From: Pseudomonas sp. HOU2
GTDB taxonomy: Bacteria; Pseudomonadota; Gammaproteobacteria; Pseudomonadales; Pseudomonadaceae
NCBI RefSeq assembly: GCF_040729435.1
Contig: NZ_CP160398.1
Span: 4,030,001 to 4,094,000, forward strand
Reading direction: 5' to 3'
Length of the DNA stretch: 64,000 bases
The position numbers and the translations under genes were made by a program. This document shows, one piece after another, positions 9,301 through 15,956 of the stretch; positions within the stretch are counted from its first letter, which is position 1; every line of letters begins with the position of its first letter. Below the pieces are notes generated by a model. It made no database searches. It was given only the letters and a program-made list of their open reading frames with translations, and was not told the DNA's origin.

Positions 9301-12300
9301 CGGCGACGCCGCCCGCCCGACGTTTGATCTGATCGAGCTGCAGGGGCAAAAGATATCGGCTCTGAACCTGTCTGGCGGATTTCATGTCGGGCAACTGCTG
9401 GAGTCCGACAATGTCCTGTCGGAACAGACGCAACGGCCGATCCGTCGGCGCCTGAGCAGTGCCCGCGGCCATTCGCTGGTCAGCAATCCGCATCTGGGAC
9501 GCAGCCTGCGCGAGCTGGACAGTCACTGGTGGGGACATCAGATTGCCCTGGCGACTGACGCTTTACAGGCCTTGCATGCTTCGGCAAAACCGCTGGTGCC
9601 GGTCTTCGAAACCCTGGAGATAACGCCCACCGGCGAGTACCGGATCAACCTGATCGATCCGTCGCAGGCCGAGCATGTGGTGCAGGTGGTCAGCACCGAT
9701 CATCGTCTGCTGCGCATCAGAAATTACCTGTCGGAGCAGTTTTCGGCACTTGGCACTCGAGCCGCGCCGCAGATGGCAGAGGCGGGTGCCGTTCACACCC
9801 TCAATACCGGCTTCACGATTCAGGCACTGATGAACGTCCTGCGTGGACGAGAGGGGGATGACCGCACCTTGACCACCGCCGTGCGGTTGCACGCTTACGT
9901 CAATTACGCACAACTGGTGCACGGCAATGTCACGGACGTCGCCGGCCTGATCAATCTGATCAAAACCGCACTCAATGAAGAGAAGATCATCGCCCGTACC
10001 TGTGCGCCGGTGGTGGGCGAGGCGCTGGGACATGTTGCCAACGAAGGCGTGGGCGCGGTGCTGGGGCTGGCCAATGTCGGCTTCGACATCTATCAATTGG
10101 CGACCGCGGACAATGAGATCGAGCGCGCGCAGTTCGGTACCCAATTGGCCTTCGACTCCGCCAGTCTGGCGTTGACCGCCGGTGGCCTGGGAGCCGCCAC
10201 GGCGGGCGCGGCGACTGCGGCAGCCGTGCTCGGCGGGGCCGGAGTGATTCTGGGCGGATTGGCCGTGGGGGTGGCGGCCCTGGCCCAGGGGTTTGCCAGG
10301 ATCGCCGAGCAGGCGCAGGAGGTCGGGCTGTTTTTCGATGATCTGGAGCGGGCCTGTCGGGGTGTCGGTTATCGGTATGACGATGGGCTTGGGGCGTGGG
10401 TCGCTCACCCCTCGCTGGTCGTCCATGGCCTGGACTTCACTCGCGCCAGGATGGTGCTCGACAGTCCGAAGGTGTATCGGCTGCGCGATCATTTCGGAGT
10501 GCCGGATTTCAATCCGGATGATCAACAGGCGCTCGATCTGCGGCGTGAACTGGGTCTGCCCGGTTACATCCGTTTTGACCCACCGCCCACGCAACTGGTT
10601 GTCCTGCCGTGCACGCCGACCACGTACTACGGTTACGAATACAAGGCGCTGCCATTCTCGACACTGCGTCACGACACCGGCTTCGATACAGCCCGCAAGC
10701 TGGAGAAGAAAGATGCGGCTGGCCAGTGGCGGTTTCTGTTTTCGTTCTATTCCTTTCCCGTGCACTACATCGTCAACCGTCTGGCACCGTCGTATCGGCC
10801 AACCGTGATCGAGGTACGGCTGGATGCCCGAGAACGTGCGCTGGCGGTGCCAATGATGCCCCCCGTCTGGCACGACAAGGTGTCGTACCGCATCGAAGGT
10901 GCGGGCGGCGCCTGTTCACTGATCCTCAATCGCGGGGTCAATGTCCAGTTGCAGTCGCCCAGCCTGCAGCTGTGCCGCTGGAATCTGCTAGCCACCTGGG
11001 CCACCGAGAGCGATGTGCGGATCGACGTCGGCGGGGTTCTTTCTGTGGCTGGCGTGCAGGTGACGTTCGACGGCAAAGGACGGCATGAGGTCATGCTCCA
11101 GCTGAATGGGCAGCAATTGTTCAAGGTCAACCGCAGTGACAGGCGACTGGACATTGTCGGGCAGAGCGCGCCAGTCGGGGAGAACGAGCAGTCGCTGCTC
11201 ACGCATTACCAGATGCTGGCGCGGGAGCATCGGCTGGTGCTGCCGTACACACCGGTTCATCACTTTCCGATTCCTTTCGAGCCCGAGGGACAGCCGCGTC
11301 AAACCACAGCCTGGTACGACGCCGCCGGGGATCGCTTTCTGTACATTCGCAGTGAAGAGGTACTGGCGGCCGATGAAATGCTGCTGGCGGCGGTGGTCGG
11401 CGATTCTGCCTTTTTCTATGAGGTGCACAACTACGATATCTGGCAGGTCGACGCTGTCAGCGGTCTGCTCAAATACCGTTACCGGTTGCTGGTGATGGAG
11501 GGGCAGTGCAGCGTTCGGCGTATCGATGTCGATGCCCAAGGCGTGCTTCATATCGAACAGCAATGGCTGGGTCCCGATCAGCAAGTCACGCAGCTCAACT
11601 ACCTGATCCATGAGGGCCTGCTGCAACTGGTGGCAGTTACCCGAGAGATTGACCGTGATCTGGGCCGCCGAGTGTTCGCCCACCCGACCTTGACGGATTG
11701 GTCGGTGGTGCTTGGTCACTCTTTCACGTTAGCCCCGGTGCCCGAGCGCGCAGGCGTCAGCACCGTCGACTGGCAACCGGCCGCTTACGTGTCGGTCTGC
11801 TGGGCGTTCGATCCGGACCAGCGCGACCTGGTCTGGATTCGCAGCCGTGACCTGTTGTGCATTCATCCGTTTGCCTTCGGGCATACCCGCGGCTGGGCCG
11901 ATTCGATCAAGCATCTGGGTGAACTGTTGCTGCTGCCGGTCGACGATGAGCACGAGCTGTTCTTCATCTACGACCGGCGGGCGCAAAAACTGTGCAAGGT
12001 GCAACGTCGCGGGCCCGCTGGCAGCGAGCGCTGGCCGGCGCAATGGACGCATCAATGGCTGCAGCCTGATGGGCTCAATGACGTGGTGCCGGTACAGGAC
12101 GGGTATCTGGCCCTGACCGACGACGGTCTGTTCTTCAACCTGAGCGCAGAGGGTGAAGTGCTGCTGGGTGGCTTGAGTGAGCGCTGGCTCAAGGGACGTG
12201 CACATTGGTGGCAAGCACTCGAATCGCTGGCGACGAAGTACCCGGTCAACAGTTTCGCCATTCTGGGTCTGCGCAACGCCGCCGGTGATCGCAGCCTGTG

Positions 12301-13408
12301 CGCCTGGTTTGTGGATAACCGTCTGCTGTTGTGCGACCCCGGGCATGAACGGGAAATGCGCCTGCTCGGGGTCACACCGGACAACCAGGCGGTCTGGCTG
12401 CTCGATGTCGCCAGCGGTGAGATTTGCAGTCAGCGGTTCTTCGACAGCCGGCAACTCGAGCCAGCGTTCGGCGACGGCGCACAGTTACTGGCAAGCGACG
12501 TGCTGCCCGCACCGCAGGCCGAGTGGGACGACTGGCGGTTCAGCGCCGTGCGCAATGACGGCTCCGGTCTGTGCGGGACATCGTTCGACGGCGTGTCACT
12601 CAAGCTGCGATATCAGGAAGCTGAGCGAGTCATTGGCGTCGATCATCACTGGGCAAGCGAGCACGCGGCGCATTTGCCGCAATCTCTGCAGGCATTGGTG
12701 GAGACCGCCGAGCATGAGCCCTACATCGTCGTGGAGTCCGGCGCGGGCAACCTGCAATGGTTCGACGTGGCGAATGCACAACTGATCCGGGTAGCGGGCC
12801 AGGACCTGCCGCACGATTGCGAATTGCTCGGCACTCGCCATCGGCATGTGCTGTTGCACGAGCCTCAGGCACACCGCGTGCACGTCTATCCCGGTCAGCA
12901 AAGCATCGGTCCGTTCGAATACATGCGGCGCGACGCCGAAGTGCTGGTGGTCGAGGGCCAGAGCAAGGTCGAAGACCTGTTGCCACTGATCGCTGATGAC
13001 GTGAGCTGTCTGGTGTTGCGCCTGGGGCAGGGCGGCGTGACGTATCACCTGTCGAGGGCCTGCTGGCTGCGGCTGGATTCAGTGATCGTCGATTGCCGTC
13101 ACCCGCTGGGCGAGGTCCCGGCAATTCCCGGCAAGCTGGTCTGGGCGCTGGACGCACCGCAAACACTGCAACTGTCGTTCGTCGACGAGCACTTGCTGAT
13201 CGTCGATCCGGATCGCCAGCACAGCCTGATCCTGCGGGATGTGTGCTCGGTGGATCCGGCGATGCGTGGCGACGTCTTCCTCGGGTTCGAGGGCGGGCGT
13301 TCCCATGCGGTATCGAGTCTGGTGCAGAGGCTGCGGGAAATCGTCGGAGCCGATGATGCCGACGGTGGTGCAACGCTTGCGCAGTTGCTGAGCGCTGTGC
13401 CGGCGTAA
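6356..13408 (+). CDS. Large lymphostatin / TcdA-TcdB-like toxin: glycosyltransferase, C58 cysteine protease, pore-forming domain
   Basis: 2350 residues, ATG after AGGAG. A helical start leads into a GT44-type glycosyltransferase. It has NLHFVWLGG with Trp122, and GGGYADVDNLPPL with the DXD Asp305/Asp307; TcdB has Trp102 and Asp286/288, nearly the same spacing. DHSW at 551-554 may be the late S/W motif. A C58 (YopT-like) protease follows, with candidate triad Cys842 (GGRCYPLAL), His929 (SDNHAMLV) and Asp948 (YDPNFG). A hydrophobic region at about 1220-1315 resembles the TcdB pore-forming segment. This order is that of LifA/Efa1 lymphostatin and chlamydial cytotoxins. Residues from about 1340 to the end are unassigned and rich in W/D/L strands, possibly a beta-propeller-like binding region. 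There are no CROP repeats and no signal peptide. It probably glycosylates host proteins after uptake; the target is unknown. Confidence 0.9.
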   Translation: MQDRRPQDASGFVKFINLFKQADLEQAMSAHRNSDSYQSVLRYYFACIGLLDSPRLIEPLALLKQSIGQLIGAPREHQPDSQPARLLRIYDSIQAFETRLQNSLAYAKSTPTAVPRNLHFVWLGGGVGEIQRDYLNLWKQVLNGQGYSLHLWYDSDALLAWQTNKLIVEAAKADALQQDGSDSVSTDQLSTLYEERAIVLKQQMSMHIDAALAQGLSADEARIDLLARAYGQDAAQLETLIEQNRRSLLELAGGDLQLRDLNALDTPLQLQDIYEREIRLRGNLAAASDVVRAEALYDEGGGYADVDNLPPLVKTLGGVDISGFDPRARVGVLQLLLDHNRHWMPAREALRHQYTDYLASIPEQHRAALETFARQQPALNEVFQAPAELLVRPQDLRAVAVQGSLSNSFLMAHARSPMLKSVIDRFRFNYDFIDLTARLAATRGVALSDFHGMSTLAREVFEENCGPISALSSIEGSTANELILAVAGHFEDGIRPQSEWTIFLTGPTAMRAGMRDYERHNFVPREDETVRLETAIEPLWMINDKTEEEQDHSWKDNAGDDEQWVIDEQQRWRQGRFSVRYNGDVAALLKQQTVTFEEGWPIIEGRPVLLTEVLQGMIDRLGAPFLAAMRQGHNGPLIFPAGPGLGFDERQAIKAQPVNLQAPASLSDTRIQGLALDELLSGIAEGSLQFFQVSPLQRVVLGQLLGARSLDNSSFTQLAAELENLANSVAEVGASVRYAAIERHLYQHRAPQFMAGLASHVDQPMVSSDSALTLKRAALSQAHTLFQWGRHVAHIQTIATREHREQVILRLGQVLGQIEASDVKLVPQDLLLQGPGDPGGRCYPLALIMSAALEHGDAASRRLRERFFLTTAEPQQPDSMVFLEALEELRDVQLHDIGKPLGRVELQQLGATLEGFASSRTLMLNSDNHAMLVAKIYKGEHATYHFYDPNFGVFEFTQADQFQRALTDLFQKQGMAKYYAAYGDAARPTFDLIELQGQKISALNLSGGFHVGQLLESDNVLSEQTQRPIRRRLSSARGHSLVSNPHLGRSLRELDSHWWGHQIALATDALQALHASAKPLVPVFETLEITPTGEYRINLIDPSQAEHVVQVVSTDHRLLRIRNYLSEQFSALGTRAAPQMAEAGAVHTLNTGFTIQALMNVLRGREGDDRTLTTAVRLHAYVNYAQLVHGNVTDVAGLINLIKTALNEEKIIARTCAPVVGEALGHVANEGVGAVLGLANVGFDIYQLATADNEIERAQFGTQLAFDSASLALTAGGLGAATAGAATAAAVLGGAGVILGGLAVGVAALAQGFARIAEQAQEVGLFFDDLERACRGVGYRYDDGLGAWVAHPSLVVHGLDFTRARMVLDSPKVYRLRDHFGVPDFNPDDQQALDLRRELGLPGYIRFDPPPTQLVVLPCTPTTYYGYEYKALPFSTLRHDTGFDTARKLEKKDAAGQWRFLFSFYSFPVHYIVNRLAPSYRPTVIEVRLDARERALAVPMMPPVWHDKVSYRIEGAGGACSLILNRGVNVQLQSPSLQLCRWNLLATWATESDVRIDVGGVLSVAGVQVTFDGKGRHEVMLQLNGQQLFKVNRSDRRLDIVGQSAPVGENEQSLLTHYQMLAREHRLVLPYTPVHHFPIPFEPEGQPRQTTAWYDAAGDRFLYIRSEEVLAADEMLLAAVVGDSAFFYEVHNYDIWQVDAVSGLLKYRYRLLVMEGQCSVRRIDVDAQGVLHIEQQWLGPDQQVTQLNYLIHEGLLQLVAVTREIDRDLGRRVFAHPTLTDWSVVLGHSFTLAPVPERAGVSTVDWQPAAYVSVCWAFDPDQRDLVWIRSRDLLCIHPFAFGHTRGWADSIKHLGELLLLPVDDEHELFFIYDRRAQKLCKVQRRGPAGSERWPAQWTHQWLQPDGLNDVVPVQDGYLALTDDGLFFNLSAEGEVLLGGLSERWLKGRAHWWQALESLATKYPVNSFAILGLRNAAGDRSLCAWFVDNRLLLCDPGHEREMRLLGVTPDNQAVWLLDVASGEICSQRFFDSRQLEPAFGDGAQLLASDVLPAPQAEWDDWRFSAVRNDGSGLCGTSFDGVSLKLRYQEAERVIGVDHHWASEHAAHLPQSLQALVETAEHEPYIVVESGAGNLQWFDVANAQLIRVAGQDLPHDCELLGTRHRHVLLHEPQAHRVHVYPGQQSIGPFEYMRRDAEVLVVEGQSKVEDLLPLIADDVSCLVLRLGQGGVTYHLSRACWLRLDSVIVDCRHPLGEVPAIPGKLVWALDAPQTLQLSFVDEHLLIVDPDRQHSLILRDVCSVDPAMRGDVFLGFEGGRSHAVSSLVQRLREIVGADDADGGATLAQLLSAVPA

Positions 13409-13424
13409 AACAGAAGGGCAGCTG

Positions 13425-13459
13425 AAAAGGCCTGCGCAGACTACTGCACAGGCCCTTTT
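13425..13459. terminator. Bidirectional terminator between toxin and marC
   Basis: AAAAGGCCTG (13425-13434) pairs with CAGGCCCTTTT (to 13459) with one bulged C; further pairing GCAG/CTGC closes a short loop. The A-run and T-run flanks let it serve both converging genes. Confidence 0.8.
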
Positions 13460-13507
13460 CCTGATTCTGTCTCGTCCTGAATAAGGTTTACACCTTCTGA
13501 CTTTCCC

Positions 13508-14104
13508 TCAGGACACCAGGTAGCCCTTGATCCCGGTAAAGATGATTTGCGCCGCCAGCGCACAGACGAACAACCCCATCAGCCGGCTGACGATCTGCAG
13601 GCCTTGATCGCCCAGAACCCGTTCGATGTGATTGGACAGATACAGCACCACGCCGACGGTGAAACTGGCCAGGGTGATGCTCATGATCGCGGTCAGTTTG
13701 TCGTCCCAGTGCGGCTGGCTGACGCCCATCACCAGCAGGGCACCGATGGTGCCGGGGCCGACGGTCAGCGGGATGGTCAGCGGAACGATCGTTACGTCCT
13801 GCTGCACGTTGTCACTCTGCACCACCGGCTTACCCTGGGCCATGCCCAGCGCCGAGATGAACAGCACGCTGCCAGCACCGATGCGGAATGCGTCCGCAGT
13901 GATCCCGAACACATCGAAAATCACCCGTCCGAACAGGTACAGCAGGACGCTGGAGACCAGCGTGGCAATCGCCACTTTCCAGGCCAGGCGCCGCTGTTCC
14001 TTGCGCGAGTAGCCCCGGGTCAGGCTGATGAAGCAGGACAACACGAAGAACGGGCTGTAGAGCACCAGCATCTTCAGGTAAACGCTGAATAACACGTGGA
14101 GCAT
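13508..14104 (-). CDS. MarC family integral membrane protein
   Basis: 198 residues. This is a MarC/UPF0056 family inner-membrane protein with about six hydrophobic segments, for example LVLYSPFFVLSCFISL, FRIGAGSVLFISALGMAQG and LMGLFVCALAAQIIFTG. The motif VTIVPLTIPLTVGPGTIGALL is the family signature. The substrate is not established; the former link to antibiotic resistance has been withdrawn for MarC. I chose the ATG at 14104 (MLHVLFSVYLK) rather than the in-frame 14119 because homologues as I recall them begin with MLH. It converges with the toxin gene and diverges from gene B. Confidence 0.88.
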   Translation of the reverse strand: MLHVLFSVYLKMLVLYSPFFVLSCFISLTRGYSRKEQRRLAWKVAIATLVSSVLLYLFGRVIFDVFGITADAFRIGAGSVLFISALGMAQGKPVVQSDNVQQDVTIVPLTIPLTVGPGTIGALLVMGVSQPHWDDKLTAIMSITLASFTVGVVLYLSNHIERVLGDQGLQIVSRLMGLFVCALAAQIIFTGIKGYLVS

Positions 14105-14360
14105 GAGGGCGGCTCGCATCCGGAGAGGGGTGGCAGCGAGTCTATCAGTCGCTTAGTTGCTTGTGTGCGCAGAAGATGCTGCGCACGGCAGCTCATTTTT
14201 CCGGATTTTATTTTGATCGTTGTGTTGTTGTCGTTTGTTAGTTGTTTTTGTTGTTTGGATATGATGTTACAGATTCGGGTTTGTGGTTGTATGTTTGTTT
14301 GGTTATTGTTTTATCGCAAGTTCAAGAGGAACTTGTCAGATAATTAATAAGGATTTTATT
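14105..14360 (+). promoter_or_regulatory. T/G-rich leader of gene B
   Basis: No gene is visible. By hand count 14221-14340 is about 35% GC, and the plus strand is nearly devoid of C (three C in 14221-14280) with a great excess of T and G. It contains the upstream region of marC as well as of gene B. AAGGA at 14349-14353 is the ribosome-binding site for the GTG at 14361. Confidence 0.45.
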
Positions 14361-15152
14361 GTGCATAATCAAGCTGTTCGTGAAAGTTATATTGCTTCTT
14401 GTGTTAAAGCGATTGAAGAGTGTGAGATCGACGACCGGTTGGTTATTCGTCCTCGCGCCCTGATGGCTGTAGGGGACGACGTAGAAGCACCGTCGAAGGG
14501 TTCTGTTGTGGGAGAAGGTTCGCTGGGCTTTGCGGGCGGAATCAGCGCCCAAAACCGATCCGATGCGGAAAACGCCTTCCTCTTTGCCACGCTTGCAGCC
14601 AACAAACAATACCCGGCCGAAGAGCAGGGTAAGGAGTGGTATCTGCGTTTTCGTGAGGTGATGACCCAGGCCGGCTGGACGCCAGTCACCAAGTATTACA
14701 GCAACCTGGACGTCGCGGGCACCAGCGTGCGTATGGATAAGCTGGTACTGGAAATTCTCGGCTCCGTGATTGCCGGCGCTGCACTGCCAGGCCCGGCTAC
14801 GGCGTTGATGCTCAAGGTGGCGGGAGATGCGATTGCCGCCCTGCAAAAGCGTGATACTGCTGCGCTGACGGTTTATGAGCGCAATCTGCTGCAACACGGT
14901 GTGGGTGGAATTTCCGCGGGTGCGTGCGTTGAAGTCAACGGTGAGGCGATCATGGCCCTGGGCGCCGTACGTTTCCAGCGCAAGAATACGTCTACCAAAG
15001 TGCTGTTTGTCGACGTCGACGTGCGTAATGTAAACCTGTATCGAGGCGAAACGGTATTTGTCAAAAACACATTAAAAGCGGACTTGGTTCGTGAAAATAT
15101 TAAAAATAAACTCATCGCTCACAGTGACAAGATTGTCGATATTGAAATTTGA
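14361..15152 (+). CDS. Unknown protein B, related to protein A
   Basis: 263 residues, no recognised family. GTG 14361 has AAGGA seven bases upstream, making it a better start than the open frame's earlier codons. After a variable 80-residue N-terminus come DAENAFLFATLAANKQ and EWYLRFREVMTQAGW, shared with A and in weaker form with C. Next is a hydrophobic Ala/Gly-rich stretch, GSVIAGAALPGPATALML (about residues 134-151). The C-terminal strands ALGAVRFQRKNTSTKVLFVDVDV align with the end of A. The hydrophobic centre could be buried or could touch a membrane. An intrinsic terminator follows directly. Confidence 0.75.
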   Translation: MHNQAVRESYIASCVKAIEECEIDDRLVIRPRALMAVGDDVEAPSKGSVVGEGSLGFAGGISAQNRSDAENAFLFATLAANKQYPAEEQGKEWYLRFREVMTQAGWTPVTKYYSNLDVAGTSVRMDKLVLEILGSVIAGAALPGPATALMLKVAGDAIAALQKRDTAALTVYERNLLQHGVGGISAGACVEVNGEAIMALGAVRFQRKNTSTKVLFVDVDVRNVNLYRGETVFVKNTLKADLVRENIKNKLIAHSDKIVDIEI

Positions 15153-15158
15153 TTGATC

Positions 15159-15191
15159 AAAAAAAGGCAGCCGGTTTCGGCTGCCTTTTTT
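15159..15191 (+). terminator. Strong intrinsic terminator between genes B and C
   Basis: GGCAGCCG (15166-15173) pairs perfectly with CGGCTGCC (15178-15185) across a GTTT loop, with seven A before and six T after. It lies seven bases after the gene B stop and only 19 bases before the gene C start. Confidence 0.93.
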
Positions 15192-15209
15192 GTTATCGGG
15201 AGCGTTGGT

Positions 15210-15935
15210 ATGAATGGCGAATATTCAGTATTGATTGTTGGCGGCGCCGTTGTGCTGATTCCGGCAACGGATGAGCTGGCGCACTATGACGATTTGATCG
15301 AGTGCCTGTTGCTGGCGCAATTGGCGGCCAATAAAAAAATCGAAAAGACGGCGGAGATCGACTGGTATGGCGCGTATGTGCAGTTGCTGGATAACTATTG
15401 GCTGCGCCACTCCAGAACTCGACGGCAATGGTCCATCGGAAAGGATAATGTCGAGTCGCTAGGTGATTGGGTCATCGCCGCGATGTTCAGCGACGCTGTG
15501 GATAACAGCGGCGCTGCATCTGTAGCGCTGCGACGTCTGGCAGGCCTGTCCGGCACCGAGTCGGCCATGGTTTTGCTGCGCAGGCACATCCAGAAGAGCA
15601 TCCTGGCGTCCGAGTCCGAAGATGGGCTTGCGTCCGCCACGGCTGTGCGCCTGCTGGTGGTCGTCGCGAACACGCCGACCTCCTTGACCAGTGTCTATCT
15701 TGAGCTTGCGACTGATCGGGTGCTTGGCGGCAACCCCCTGGCCGAGCTGTTTCAGGCCGAGGATGTGCGCGGCGACGTGTGTATGCGTTACGCCGGCGCC
15801 TACTTGTCTGAGACCCTCTATGCTCCGGCACGCGCCGCCGTTGCTCTGAAAATCAGGGACAGGTTGAAGGACAACGTTGTGCGGTTGACGTTGCCCGATG
15901 AAGGGGCAGTCAGGCAGCTTTGCGCAGCCGATTGA
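15210..15935 (+). CDS. Unknown protein C, possible distant relative of A and B
   Basis: 241 residues, no recognised family. The frame is open from 15153, but that stretch encodes the terminator, so I start at ATG 15210, preceded by GGGAG at 15198-15202. Residues about 24-60 (HYDDLIECLLLAQLAANKK...DWYGAYVQLLDNYW) follow the A/B helical pattern of a LAQ/LAAN segment, a W and a final aromatic. The rest is helical (RLAGLSGTESAMVLLRRHIQKS; ATAVRLLVVVANTP). No signal peptide. Relation to A/B is weaker and inferred by eye. It needs readthrough of the upstream terminator or its own promoter. It converges with retS. Confidence 0.7.
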   Translation: MNGEYSVLIVGGAVVLIPATDELAHYDDLIECLLLAQLAANKKIEKTAEIDWYGAYVQLLDNYWLRHSRTRRQWSIGKDNVESLGDWVIAAMFSDAVDNSGAASVALRRLAGLSGTESAMVLLRRHIQKSILASESEDGLASATAVRLLVVVANTPTSLTSVYLELATDRVLGGNPLAELFQAEDVRGDVCMRYAGAYLSETLYAPARAAVALKIRDRLKDNVVRLTLPDEGAVRQLCAAD

Positions 15936-15956
15936 GGCGCAACCGGGCAGGCCTTC

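Noticed and set aside
14096..14347. Plus-strand open frame of 83 codons before gene B.
   Set aside because: It overlaps the marC start and then reads through the T/G-rich leader; the hydrophobic Phe/Val/Leu run is a composition effect.
15153..15209. N-terminal extension of protein C from the TTG at 15153.
   Set aside because: This stretch encodes the B terminator; ATG 15210 with GGGAG is the better start.
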